DNA of 64,000 nt from AP-15 sp963750195 (GCA_963750195.1 CAVVPS010000013.1:116815-180814); one strand, 5' to 3'; numbered from the stretch's first letter, positions 46,196 to 56,928 are shown. Numbers and translations are program-made. The notes: generated from the sequence alone by a model not told the origin.

Positions 46196-49100
46196 GTCGC
46201 GTTGCCCAGCAGCGATGCGGGATCGGCGAGCGGGTTCGCGAACTGCGCGATAATCGCCGCTTCGTCGAGATCGATGGCAAAGCCGGTCAGCAAGTCGCCG
46301 AGAGTCTCGGACGACTTGCCCATCACGGCCGTGGCCGTGACGAGGCCGAACGCGTCAAAGGCGACAGCGCTGCGATTGCCGTTCGGATCAGTGATCATCG
46401 CCGGCTTGAGGACGCGATAATCGTTGGCGGCGGCGGTGATGTTGCCGACCGGGTCTGTCACCGACGCGACGAGCAGCGTGTAAGCATCATAGGCCACGCG
46501 GCTGACGCCTCCGAACGGATCGACGGCGCGGCGCGGCATGAAGAACTGGGCGAGCGCGTTCGCGAGTTCTTGGGTCGGAGTGTCGCTGTCGCCAGGCGAT
46601 AGGTAGGTACGGCCCGATGGCATCCACCAGCCGGTCTCTCCGGCGAGTTGGATATAGCCGCCTTCGCCGAGGATCGCCGGCGTCACGAGAGCGCCGTAGA
46701 TGGCGGTGAGGAGGCCGGGCGTCAGCGCCGCCTTGTAGGATTCGCCGCTCAGCGCGCGGGGCTCCAATTGGCCCTGCGGCAGCAGCGCGGTCAGATTGTC
46801 GCTGCGATAAAGCGTGCGGCTCTGCGCGACGAACCGACGCGTCAGCGCGCCGGCCGGCGTGCCGGTACCATCGATATCGGCCGCGGGAACCGCCTCATAG
46901 GGGATGTCGCGTGTCCCGGTCCAGGCATTCTGCCAAATCCCGTCGGCGCCGCCGCTCGTTCCATCCAGCTCCTCGAAGCTGAACAAGTTCGTGATGCCGT
47001 TTCCTTTTACCGAGGGCGCGACCCCGGTGATCTCGGCTGTGTTGGCGGCGGCAAGCAGCGGTACGCGATAGCTGTCCGGCCATGTCGCTAAGTCGTCGAT
47101 TGCATTCGTATATTGCTGCTCGGTCGCCAACACGTGCAGGCGCGTCTGGTCATAGGCGAGCATCGCCTGCGTCGCCGCCGAAAGCGTCGGCTCCGGTGCC
47201 GCGTAGCCGCTGCGCCGCGGATAGCCGACCGAGACGCTTCGCGTGACGTTGCCGTAGAGCGTCGGTCTCGAGCGTGACGTCGTGCGTAACGCGCGGGTCG
47301 TCGGCCGCGCGCTCATAATGAAAAGACACTGTCTCGCGCGGATGGACGAAGAACACGGCGTGCAGGTTCACGCCCAGATTCTGCAGGCACAAGATGGTGA
47401 AGTTGCTTTCGGCGACGGTATAGGGATTGCCCGCATTGGCGGAGCCGTCCTCGGCATAGATTTCGACGCGTAGTGCTCGTGTCCCTTCAGCGCACGATAC
47501 GCCTCTTGCAGTCTCGTAAGGGTCGAGGCCGTCCGGCATCACCGTGTCGGGCGGCCGCATCGCCGCCGCGTCGGCCGTACGGCCGGCGGGGCGCAAGGCC
47601 GGCTCGATCCAGTACTCGCTTTCATATTGCCGCGTCACCGCCAGCGCTTCCTCGAACGCGCCGGTATGGAACCAGGTGCGTGTCAGCACCGGCGGCGACC
47701 AGGATTGCTGGTCCCAATTGACGAAGCCGCCGTCGTTGAAACCGGTATCGGTGCGGAATTCCTCGGTGTCCCACTGCTCGACCATGCCGAAGCCGCGGAA
47801 TTCGCGCTCGATAGCCGTCGAAATAACCGTGATGATAGGCGTAGCGCGTCACCAGACGGTTGCGTCCGATCCAGTCGATGGTCTCGACGCGCTCGACGAC
47901 CTGAACCGGAAACGGCAGGCGCGTCACCCAGGGCCGTGCCGGCTTCTTCATCAGCGACATAGAACCGTGTCGACGGCGCATATGTGACGCGCGTCTCGGC
48001 GCCGAGATTGTTGCGCACCGAATTCATCAGATGCGGCTTCCGCCCGCCCATCAGATCGACATAGAGCAATGGTGCTGCGCTCTCCGCCGGCAGCGGCGAC
48101 GACCAGACCAGACAGGCGGTGCCGGTGCCGAGCAGGTCGAAGATCTGAACGGCGCTCAACTGGTCCGCGGTCGGGAACACGGCGATCGCGGTCGGCGCCG
48201 ACCAGGCGTTGCCCGACTGATTGAACCAGGCGCGCACGCCGTCCTCGCCGATATAGAGCAGGTCGGCCGACGCCGGTGCCGTCGATGTCGGCTAGCCGGA
48301 TGCGCCGCGGATCAAATCGTCCTCGTTGTCGAAGCGCGGCGCGGCGTCCATCGTCACCTTGGCGCCGAACCGGCCATAGCCGATGTTGGGCCAGTAGCAG
48401 GTCTCGCCGTTGCGCACGCGGACGATGTCATTCGAGCCCGTCGCCCGACATGTCGGCGATGAAGACCGTTTCGGTGCCGTCGGCCAGCACAACCTTGGGA
48501 CCCTTCTCCTCGTCCCAGGGCGTGCGCACCAGTTGCGCGACGTCGAAACCCATCTCGCCGAGCGAGCCGTAATAGGTGAACAGCCCATCCTCGGTGATCA
48601 GAATGTCGGCCAGCCCGTCGCCCGTTAGATCGATGAATTTGAGGTTCGGGTCCGTCCAATCGAGTTGCGGCAGCGCGGCGAAGCGCTGAAAGGGCTCGAA
48701 GCTGCCGTCGGTCGTGCGTTTGAAGAAGCCTGGATCGGGATCCGCCAGCTCGACCAAGTCGAGCAGGCCGCCGCCCGACAGGTCGAGAAATTGCTGTCCC
48801 GTCAGGTCGCAATGGCTGGGCAGGGCGGCGACCGGCTCCAGCGGGCCGAAACTCGCGCGCGTCACAAGGCCGCCATCCGCCTGCGCCAGGTGTTGTTGGC
48901 GCTGAGATTGCGCTTGTAATACCAGCCGGTGGGCGCCTGGGTCGAAAATGCCCGACAGGCCCTCGCCGTCGAGATCGAGCCAGCGGAAGCGACTGCCGTC
49001 GATGCCCTCGGGCAGGTTGCCCAGGCTATCGCGGTCGAGGCTCAGAATCGCCGACTGGATCTGCGGCTGGGTATAGCCGAACTCGAGCGGCGGCAGTCTG

Positions 49101-50351
49101 CGTGTGACAGAGGCGCCGCCGTCGTCGTGCCGATAGCCGGTTTCGGTCAGCGAGACGAGAAAGGTATAAATCGGATTGCGCGGGTCCGGCGGTAGCCTGC
49201 TGGTCGGAATAGACCAAGTCGAGCGACCGCACGAGACAATTGGCCCCCGCCGTGGTCTCGCCGGGGAAATTGTTGAAAAACAGCAAGCGCTGGACGCGCC
49301 GGTAGGTGCGGACGTCGAAGCACCCGCGATATGTGGAGAACGGATCGGGGCGCACCGGCCAGGGCCGGTCCGGCTGAGGCTGCGGCGGCGACGCGCCATG
49401 GTCGCCATAGTCGAGCACCAGGGCGAACATCCAGTCCATCGGCAGCGCCGCCTCCGTCGCGGCGGTCCAGACGGGAAAGTAAGGCTGCAGGTTGCCGTAG
49501 TGGATCGTCCGCAGATAGGTCTGCGCGGCGCGGATGGCCGGAGCCCGGTTGGTCTCATGCGCCTGCGCCAGGTCGATCCCGGCGCCGTCCTCATGGGTAT
49601 AGAAGTAGGTTGAGACGTTGCCCTTGTCGTCCCAGGAGCGGCAGATATGCCAGGAGAAGATCTTGGTCGGGTCGTCCGGGTCAGCGATGCGGCTGGTGGC
49701 GTCGTAGCCGTATAGGGTCGTGACGTTGTCGCGCGTCACGCTGCGCCAGTGGCTGATGCCCGTGTCGATGGCAAGCCAGCGCTCGATGCGCGCAAACAGC
49801 CCTTCGATGCGCGGACGATAGAAGGAGATCCGGTAGGCCGTGCCGTAGACCGTGCGCGAGATCGTCTGCCGCGCTCCGGTGGTATCGAGGATCGGCACCA
49901 AATCCTCGGAACCGGACAGGATGAAGACATCGGATTCGTCGCCGTCGCAATAACGCGGCAGGCCCTTGTCGGTCTTGCGCCGGACCGCCGGCAGGTCGAG
50001 GCTCCAGCCAAAGCCGAACGGTCCGTTTCCGGCCCCGGAATCGTAGGCGAGCTGCAACGCCGGGGTGAATTCCGACCGCCCGGGACTCAGCGGCAATGGC
50101 AAGGCCATCGTCCCGGTACCGGCTGTCGCATTGACCGAGAACTTCTCGCCCATGCCGCGGATCGCGCCGCCGCCCTTGGGCAATGTCACGCTCGGCAGGA
50201 GATCGGCGGCGCGGGGCGGCTTTTCCCATTCCGCTGTTCCGCCCCCCGCTCGACCGGCTGGCGGGCTCGGAGGCGTCGGCTCGCCTCTCGCGAACCGGCC
50301 TAACTTATCGCCACGCCGCCTTTCTTGCTCGGGTTCAGATAGATCTGGCAC
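46196..50351 (-). pseudogene. TcB part of the TcB-TcC fusion, about eight frame breaks
   Basis: From GTG 50351 (strong site GGGAGG): the SpvB domain (LPSVTLPKGGGAIRGMGEKF, LQLAYDSGAGNGPFGFGWSL), VCBS/FG-GAP propeller blades (FIDLTGDGLADILITEDG, FIADMSGDG, then NDIVRVRNGETCYWPNIGYG), the middle TcB domains (DWIGRNRLVTRYAYHHGYFD, MVEQWDTEEF) and LYGNVTRSVSVGYPRR before the Rhs part. The frame changes near 49195, 48440, 48303, 48268, 47945, 47820, 47265 and 46195, nearly all as one extra base. The corrected fusion would be about 2640 residues and close the TcA channel. Either the gene has decayed or the sequence has errors; codon-level conservation around each break favours a very recent or technical cause. 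Confidence 0.8.
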
Positions 50352-50356
50352 AGCCG

Positions 50357-50362
50357 CCTCCC
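50357..50362 (-). promoter_or_regulatory. Ribosome binding site deciding the TcB start
   Basis: GGGAGG lies five bases before GTG 50351, which supports this start over any internal Met. Confidence 0.7.
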
Positions 50363-50413
50363 GACGACCGACGGATTCCCCGATGAAAAATGACAGGTAC
50401 CGGTGCGTTAACC

Positions 50414-50427
50414 CTGATCTAGATCAA
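50414..50427 (-). promoter_or_regulatory. FNR/FixK-type box upstream of the toxin operon
   Basis: CTGATCTAGATCAA differs by one base from the TTGAT-N4-ATCAA anaerobox of FNR/FixK proteins. Its centre lies about 70 bp before the TcB start codon; activation from -41.5 would place the transcript start near 50379, just ahead of the ribosome site at 50362. A function in oxygen control is inferred. Confidence 0.5.
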
Positions 50428-51179
50428 TCTACGCCGGCAACAGTCAGCTTGCTAATGCATGCTGACGAGGGATGCGTCAGCACGCCCGATTCTTACCCTT
50501 GCACATTCAAGGTTCGCGGTCGGATCCAATAGCAGACGCGCCGAGCCCGCGCGGCTGATGTCGCAGTTGGGTCCGACTTGACGACTTGACTCGTTAACCC
50601 GTGGGCATCCAAGCGGCTGGAATCTTCGCCGAACTGGCGGTTCGCCAGGCGTCGCGATCCGGCAAAAGATGTTCCTTAGCCGACTTTGGACCCGGGCAAC
50701 CCGAGGGTAGGCTCGCCGGGCGCGCCGGCGTCGGCATCGGTCACCTGGGCTCGCGGCCGGCTGTCGGCGCTGTGAATGCGGATGTGAAGGCGCCGCGGCG
50801 GGGCTGATCTCTGTCGGCCATCGCGCACCAAGCCGCCACCACCGCGGTGCCGACCTATAGCATTTGGCCGATGGTGCCGACGCCATGCCAGGGCGCTCCG
50901 ATTGGCCTTGAAAATCGGCGAACTTGTCCTAACCGTTCGGTCATTGCCGCTGATTCCCCTTTCGCGGTCGACCCGGCGGGCCTAGTGGTCGCCAAGCAGT
51001 CTCTCGCAGTTGACCCGGCGAGCGGTCGAAAACCGTCCTGATGTTGCCCGTCTGTCCCGAGGGTACCAGGCGGAAATGATCTCTACCAGATAGGAGACTT
51101 TACGCTCGCGACCGTGTGATTATCATCCACCTTGCCAGGCTTTTAGCGAACCATCTGGTGTTTGCCGCGAGGCTCGTGC
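50428..51179. other. Intergenic region upstream of the toxin operon
   Basis: About 750 bp without a supported gene; short frames here lack domains and ribosome sites. No clear repeat apart from the FNR/FixK-like box at its edge. Confidence 0.4.
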
Positions 51180-51416
51180 ATGGCGCGCTTCAACCGTCGC
51201 CTCAGAGCAGCGCACGCGGTCAACCGAGCCGCGGCGGACCGCTTTGCCGCGCTCGTCCTACCGATCATCACCGAGATCCGGGCAACCGGTGTCACCTCAT
51301 TGAACGGCATTGCCCGCGAGTTACGGCGCCGCAATATTCCGACCCGCCGCGGCGGCCGTTGGGCCGCCGGCACCGTGCGCCACCTGCTTTACCGGTGCGC
51401 CGTCCAAACCGACTAG
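51180..51416 (+). CDS. Small protein resembling a recombinase helix-turn-helix segment
   Basis: The 78-residue protein includes GVTSLNGIARELRRRNIPTR and RGGRWAAGTVRHLLYR. This pattern is that of the 'recombinase' domain C-terminal to the catalytic domain of large serine recombinases, where it contacts DNA. No catalytic resolvase domain is present, so it is a free-standing DNA-binding protein or a fragment. ATG 51180 follows GAGG. Confidence 0.55.
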   Translation: MARFNRRLRAAHAVNRAAADRFAALVLPIITEIRATGVTSLNGIARELRRRNIPTRRGGRWAAGTVRHLLYRCAVQTD

Positions 51417-51826
51417 CGCAACGGGATCACGAGGCCGAGCTGCGACGCGAACTCTGAGGCCGCTGGCTACTTTTGAAGCGGGGCTGCGACAACCGGATAG
51501 GCATTCCGCACGTCAGCGTTCGGCCGCGCGCGGGCCGGCAGCCGGCGCCAAGCCTCGAGGCCGCAGCACCGGGAAGCGACCCCCCAAAACGGCGCCGGCG
51601 GACCGCGGTGTGTCGCCGCCGATGCACGAAAGCGGGCTCGTCGGCGCCGAGGGGACCGCCCCACCCCGCGTGGCCCTCCGGAAAGATCGAGGCCGCGACC
51701 TCGAGGGAGCGCCACGGGCAAACCGTCCCGTGCGCCCACGCCCGGTCTTTTGTGAAAGCGGGGCCGGACAATGACAGCGACCGGGCGAACCCGCGCCCAG
51801 CGGCCATTGAGGCGGGGTGGCTTAGC
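51417..51826. other. Gap without a supported gene
   Basis: GC-rich sequence of about 400 bp with open frames on both strands, none with recognisable domains or ribosome sites. Confidence 0.4.
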
Positions 51827-52471
51827 TCAGTCCGGCCAGAAGCGATCGAACCGCATGCTGCTCATCGCCGTATATCGACGCGTGTTATTGAGCTGGCGAT
51901 GGCCGAGATAGGCAGCGAGGCTGCGGGTGTCGACGCCTTGGTTCACCAGCTTGAAGCCGCAGGCGTGGCGCAATAGGTGCGGGTGAACGTCGGCCAGGCC
52001 GATGCTGTCGGCGGCGCGGCGCAGCATCTTGAAGAACCCGCTCGCGGTCATCGGCGCGCCGCGCTCGGTCAGGAACACATGGCGCTGATCGGGCTGGCGC
52101 TCGCGAGCGAGCTTGCGCAGCGCGCGCAGCTCGACGCCGGCGAACGGCTGCACGCTGTCATCCGACCCCTTGGCGCGAACGACCTCGAGGCGCCCGGCGG
52201 CAAGGTCGACCTGGGCCCAGCGCAGACCGACAAGCTCGGAGACGCGCAGCCCGTGGCGGTAGGCGACGAGGATCATCGTCGCGTCGCGGTGACCGTAGCG
52301 GCCGCGCTTACGCGCCGCCGCGACGAGCGCCTGGACCTCGGCCGGGGTCAGGTATCGGCGGCGCGGATCCTCGGCGATGGCGGCAGCGGGAGGCCTCGGC
52401 GGGGCGACTGTCCCGATATCGGAGCTTTGTGTGGGTTCGACGAAGGCGGTGAAAGCCGCGGATTGCTTCAT
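51827..52471 (-). CDS. Tyrosine recombinase (single catalytic domain)
   Basis: The 214-residue protein carries all catalytic residues of tyrosine recombinases: Arg in YRHGLRVSELVGLRW, Lys in RAKGSDD, His-x-x-Arg in HLLRHACGFK, His in AAYLGHRQLNNT and Tyr in RRYTAMSS. It lacks a core-binding domain, like FimB/FimE-type inverters and IS-associated small recombinases. A plausible role is inversion or excision of a local element. An AT-rich upstream sequence with the palindrome at 52783 lies 300 bp away and could be its site. Confidence 0.88.
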   Translation of the reverse strand: MKQSAAFTAFVEPTQSSDIGTVAPPRPPAAAIAEDPRRRYLTPAEVQALVAAARKRGRYGHRDATMILVAYRHGLRVSELVGLRWAQVDLAAGRLEVVRAKGSDDSVQPFAGVELRALRKLARERQPDQRHVFLTERGAPMTASGFFKMLRRAADSIGLADVHPHLLRHACGFKLVNQGVDTRSLAAYLGHRQLNNTRRYTAMSSMRFDRFWPD

Positions 52472-53812
52472 ATCAGGGGGTCCAACTGTCCTGAAAGTGG
52501 TCGCTTTTAGGACAGTCTACCGACCTGTCAATCGCTCGGGACGCAACCCTGCCCCGAGTACAACCACGTCCCGTGTGCAACCCCACCGCGGCGCCGCGTT
52601 GCGGCCAGCGGCCACCTTCACCCGCCTCGACCAAAACCGCCGATCGCCAATCTCCCGGCAACTTCCCGACGGCAATCTTCCGCCATCAAAACGAGACGAT
52701 CAATAAATGACCCCTTCTTTATTGACCAGCACAAAACGCCAAATGGTTCGCCTATTCTCGGCATCACGCGGGATCTCGCGCCGCCCTATAGGGAACAGCT
52801 TTGCTGTTCCCTATAGGGCAAGACCCGCGCTACTGGCGCAGTGCCAGAGTGCCAGCAAATCCGCCATTTTCCCCACTCTCGGCGGGGTGCAACCTGCGCT
52901 GATCCAATTCGTACGGATCACCTTTTCAGATGGTGTCCACCTTATTCATAATTGCACAATCAACGCGCCGTCGCTGGCAGAAGAGACCGTATCACTGGAA
53001 GAGCAATCTAGCGCGAGAAAATCACAAGATGCGTTAATCGTTTTGATGACCAGCGTTCCATTTTGAGTTGCTGTACCCGCTCGCCTGCGCCGGCTCGGGC
53101 AAATAGGGTTGCAGTCATTCGATGCCGAGGGAGGCCACCAACGCACGGCGCGGCATCGGGACGGCCCATGCGGCTGCCGATGCGGCAAGCGCGGATCGCC
53201 CGTATGCCATCGATCGCGGCCCATATGGGCATCAACCGGACGCGAGGTTATCGGGCTGAGCGGCAGCGGCACGCCCGCGCCGAACGGATCGGTCGCCTGC
53301 TGCAGAGGACGCAGTTTGCCACCGAATTCGCTCGTGCCGCCGGCGACTGTGATGACGTCACTTCTGCGCAAGACTTCACTACTACCGAACGGTTCCTATT
53401 TGGCGAGATCGAGCCACAGTTTTGATCGTCGTCCCGGGTTAGCGCCTCAGCGCGGCAGCTCCTTGACGGGCCGCTTCTTCGGCAAAGCCAGGAGCACGTG
53501 TGTCAGGAAACGGGCTCATATGCTCCCGCCGCAGCTTCTCATGCTGCCGCTGCACGAGTGCGCTCTGATGATATTGGCGTGATTTTTCGCATTTAGCGCC
53601 GAACATAGGACCGGCGTACCCCTAAGCGGGTTCGCGCCGCTGTGGGAGAGGCTTTTGCGTAACTGCACAGGCTTTTTGCGTCGGTGACATCGTTCGTTTT
53701 TCGCGGCCATCTTCAAAAAGATAGGCGCCGTAGCACAGTGTTTATGCGTTTCTTGCGTGAATTCGGGCGGGAGAGACGTTCGTCCCGCACAGACACCCCG
53801 GTGGTTCGCAAC
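52472..53812. other. Long region without a confident gene
   Basis: About 1.3 kb. It contains the perfect palindrome at 52783-52819 and lower-GC stretches. The minus strand near 53000-53400 has a frame starting SDVITVAGGTSEFGGKLRPL, possibly a gene remnant, but I recognise no family and the frame breaks. Confidence 0.4.
52783..52819. repeat. Perfect 17-bp inverted repeat
   Basis: GCCCTATAGGGAACAGC is repeated in inverted form after a three-base loop (TTT). There is no T run after the stem in either direction, so a simple terminator is unlikely. It could be a recombination or protein-binding site. Confidence 0.75.
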
Positions 53813-55108
53813 TCAGGTGGCGAACCACCACTCAGCCGGACGGCCGCGGCCTTCTCGGCTCGCACGGCGAATTCTGCCGTGCTTCAGCAGAAGAGCGAGC
53901 GCCCCGCCGATCTTTTCGCTCAATCTATTTCGGCCGAAATGGTTATAGATCTGGGTGCGCGTCATGCCATCCGGGCTGGCGCTGCGGAGCAGCTGGAGGA
54001 TTTGGTCGGCGAGCGGGTCGCCGAGCGCATCGCCGAAAATATATTTCGCCGAGTTTGCACAATAGCGCCACAGCGCCAGACCAGCGCGAAGGTGGGGTCG
54101 GTCGATTTCGGGGGATTGATCGAGCAATGCGTATACAAGGCTGAGGCGAATCGCCTGGGCGGCGTCGCGCGCTGTCACCGCTCCGAAGACCCCGGGCTCG
54201 CCCGGCCACATCGCCAAATATTCTCGCTCCCAAAGGGCGCGCGCCGTCACGCAGAACGAAAGGCGGAATTGGCCTTTGGCCGAATCGAGGATCTGCTTCA
54301 GGCGATTGGCGAATTCGGACATCGCCCAAGGGTCGATACTGCCGCCGAACGGCAGCGGCTGCGAGCGGCGCACACAGAGAAACAGAAAGCGGTTGGCGAA
54401 GCCGTTCGCAATCGAGATCCGATCGAGTTCCATGCGCAGTTCATCAACGGTGATGTGCCCGACGAACGAAAGGTGAGCGTCGCTCGCCTTGATCGCCGAC
54501 GTCTTGGTCATGATCTCTAAAACGTCGCGGTCCCATCCATCCCGAAGGATCGCGGACAATGTGCTGCCGTCGCGTTTTAGCACGGCAAGCAGGCGCGCGA
54601 ATTCGGGTTCGAACACCAACAGGCGTTTGTCGGCAACGCCGGGATCGACAGTGCCGTCCGGGAGCCTTCTCGCGTCACGGATCGACCAAATGAGCCCCTC
54701 CCCGGTCGAGAGACCGCTCCTTATGCAATTGATCGCCCAATCGACATCGGCGCCCATCATGATCGTGCGCGTCAGCGATCCTGCAGATCCCTTCCGCGCT
54801 TTAGCCGTGGCGCCGACGAACACGGCAAAAAGGTTGCCATAATGGCGATCGCCCCCGACCTGGTAGAAGGGTGAGCGGCCTATTGCATTGCCGACCATGA
54901 TCACCAGGTGCCCAAGGACCGCAACTGGATCGGCCTCGGTCTCGGGCGCGATCGTGCTGGCGATCTCGCCGAGAATGCCGTGGTAAGCGGCTTTGTCGAG
55001 CTGCGGCCATGGCTGCTCAGACATTGGGTCGGCCGGGCTATCGTCGGTGAGCTCCGATCGCGGCGGCCGCTCGGTTCCCGGCGGTAGGAATGCGATGATG
55101 TCGCTCAC
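53813..55108 (-). CDS. DUF3987-family protein
   Basis: The 431-residue protein fits the DUF3987 (YfjI-like) family of mobile-element proteins, distantly related to helicase/primase-associated proteins. Seen: IASTIAPETEADPVAVLGHL near 50, VFVGATAKARKGSAGSLTRT (a degenerate P-loop-like stretch, about 97-116), LLVFEPEFARLLAVLKRDGS (Walker B-like), LSFVGHITVDEL and a C-terminal winged helix (GMTRTQIYNHFGRNRLSEKI). Such proteins lie next to integrases in genomic islands. It overlaps the upstream small gene by 4 bp (ATGA), so they are coupled. Confidence 0.8.
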   Translation of the reverse strand: MSDIIAFLPPGTERPPRSELTDDSPADPMSEQPWPQLDKAAYHGILGEIASTIAPETEADPVAVLGHLVIMVGNAIGRSPFYQVGGDRHYGNLFAVFVGATAKARKGSAGSLTRTIMMGADVDWAINCIRSGLSTGEGLIWSIRDARRLPDGTVDPGVADKRLLVFEPEFARLLAVLKRDGSTLSAILRDGWDRDVLEIMTKTSAIKASDAHLSFVGHITVDELRMELDRISIANGFANRFLFLCVRRSQPLPFGGSIDPWAMSEFANRLKQILDSAKGQFRLSFCVTARALWEREYLAMWPGEPGVFGAVTARDAAQAIRLSLVYALLDQSPEIDRPHLRAGLALWRYCANSAKYIFGDALGDPLADQILQLLRSASPDGMTRTQIYNHFGRNRLSEKIGGALALLLKHGRIRRASREGRGRPAEWWFAT

Positions 55109-55494
55109 GGCGCTGGCTCGCCGGCGCGTTGGCCGATTCGCTCGATCAGCCGGTCGAAGATGTCGTATTTGCGTGGATCGAAGTGCACCTCAGAGCGGCT
55201 GACCTGTTCGAGGATATTGAGCTCGAACATCGACAGCGAAACCGCTTTGGCAGCGTAGAGATGCAGCGCCCAATGCGCCTGCTCTATCGGCGAACCACAA
55301 GGCCTCACCGTACCGCAATCATCCCGGTGCGTTTGGGGTTTAGGCGGTGGTCCGAGGATCTGTTCCCAGGTCAGCCCGGCGCCGCGGACCTGCTGATGTA
55401 CTATGCGGGCGGCCGTCAGCACCTCGGCGTCGAAATTCGAGCCCAGCATTTCGAGGAGTCTTGCGAGCCGACTGCGGTCGATCGGAAGGATCAT
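55105..55494 (-). CDS. Small partner protein of the DUF3987 gene
   Basis: The 129-residue protein starts MILPIDRSRLARLLEMLGSN and contains a helical stretch VLTAARIVHQQVRGAGLTWE similar to short proteins encoded before DUF3987/primase genes. No catalytic motif is visible. The stop overlaps the next start. Longer starts (55515) add only low-complexity residues. Confidence 0.6.
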   Translation of the reverse strand: MILPIDRSRLARLLEMLGSNFDAEVLTAARIVHQQVRGAGLTWEQILGPPPKPQTHRDDCGTVRPCGSPIEQAHWALHLYAAKAVSLSMFELNILEQVSRSEVHFDPRKYDIFDRLIERIGQRAGEPAP

Positions 55495-56305
55495 CGGCCG
55501 CCTCGCCGGCGGCAAACCGTATCAATTGGCAGCGATGGCTTGTGCGCGACCCGGCGGCCGTGCAAAATCGCAGCGACCACGATCATGATCTCCTTCTTTC
55601 CTGCAAGAGCCGCCGCTGACACCGGCGGCTCTTACCGTTTCGGAGGTTATCGGGAGGAGATTCCGAGTTGCAGGGGGCCAACTCCGGATTCTGGATTGGC
55701 TCGGCCGCCTGTCAAAGGCGGCAATATCGAGGCAACGGTAACGAAGGCGGCGGGTTCGGCGAGGTTCTTGAGATCCTTGGCGAGACGCCGGTTCCAGCTA
55801 GCCCTCCGGCGGCTTGTTCGGGAGTAGTCCTAACCTCGACAAACACCGGTCGAGATGACGGCGCCGGTCCCGCTGCCTACGGCGAACGGCCGTTGTGGGT
55901 TCGGTTAGCGGGCCTTCGCCGGAGCCAACGGTAAGGAGATAGATGCGCCGTTTCCGGCCGTTCGCTGCACCACTCTCGAACCGCTGAAGTCGACCCCTAA
56001 AAACGGTCACTCATGACACGCAATGGCAACGGGGAGAAATGCCCCGAGGGCGACATTTGCCTTTGCTCCGCTTTCGCCCCTTCCGCTCATTTAGGGCGGA
56101 TCGGTGATAACGAAGTCGATACTAGCGGGTTTCATCCGGCTCATGATGTCCACACAATTGTCGTGTAAGGGGACATTCTTCCCCCGTTTGATAGTTCGGG
56201 TACTACTGCCACCGGGGGCGTGTGGATTTGATCTAGATCCGTCTTGAACTTGTGGACTCAAGCTAGGTCAGATCAGCGTAGCGTTTTATCTAAAATTTTT
56301 GTAAT
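55495..56305. other. Gap without a supported gene
   Basis: About 800 bp; no domain-bearing frame. A half-conserved FNR/FixK-like sequence, TTGATCTAGATCCG, lies at about 56228-56241. GC falls near 56280. Confidence 0.4.
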
Positions 56306-56548
56306 TTAATTGTTCGGTTGTTCTTGATTCGGATCGGGACACGCTGCATGCGCTTTTGGCCCGACATGATGATAGCCATGAGCGGTCATGTACCGATAAT
56401 AGCAGCGTTCCTGCGGCGTCTTGCCGGGGACCTGAGCTACTTGTGGCGCCTGTGGGGGCGACGACGACGGTGGAGTCTGCGCCCCTGCGGGCACGATTGC
56501 ACCAACCGTCATAAATAATGTACCCCCTAGCAAGCCTCGTATCGCCAT
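56306..56548 (-). CDS. Small exported protein
   Basis: From ATG 56548 after AGGATC: an 80-residue product with signal peptide MAIRGLLGGTLFMTVGAIVP (cleavage near AGAQT), a Pro/Ser/Gln-rich linker, then PQERCYYRYMTAHGYHHVGP and a second Cys. The two Cys could form a disulfide. The function is unknown. Confidence 0.55.
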   Translation of the reverse strand: MAIRGLLGGTLFMTVGAIVPAGAQTPPSSSPPQAPQVAQVPGKTPQERCYYRYMTAHGYHHVGPKAHAACPDPNQEQPNN

Positions 56549-56810
56549 CTGATCCTGCGTGTCGTTGGGCCGCCCAGGGTTGCTGTGGGACGTTCTCATT
56601 AACCGACATACGTCGGATTCCAGCGGTTTTGCGGCGATGATTGCGCCTTTGAGCGCCTTGAGCAATGGCAATTCGCGCTCGCCGCGAGCAAAAGCGCGCT
56701 CGAAGCCGTCGAGCGAGGGCACCGGAGGGCTGCATAGCGCTGGTTTGGGTACACCGGCACAGACCTCTCCTAGCGCCACTTGCCACTTGCCGCACGATCA
56801 CCCCGCCGGT

Positions 56811-56903
56811 CATGCCGGTGCGGGCGGCACGCGGAGCCGAGTGATCAACGGCAGAATGTCGGCAAACGTCTGTCGCGGTACCGCGACCTCGGCCATCTGG
56901 AAC
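56811..56903 (-). pseudogene. IS1380-type transposase relic, C-terminal end
   Basis: The frame MAEVAVPRQTFADILPLITR and LRVPPAPA then stop matches the extreme C-terminus of IS1380-family transposases (RYVTFQMAEVAVPR...). It continues on the other side of the IS66 element at 59351, where LREKLVKIAGRAVDLGRYVT then FQ is encoded. Confidence 0.75.
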
Positions 56904-56928
56904 GTAAGCACTCGGTGAGGGCGCCGGG

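Noticed and set aside
44649..46253. 534-residue plus-strand frame
   Set aside because: Antisense to the Rhs repeats of TcC.
52946..53371. 141-residue minus-strand gene
   Set aside because: No recognised domain, no ribosome site and competing frames; it might be a remnant but cannot be supported.
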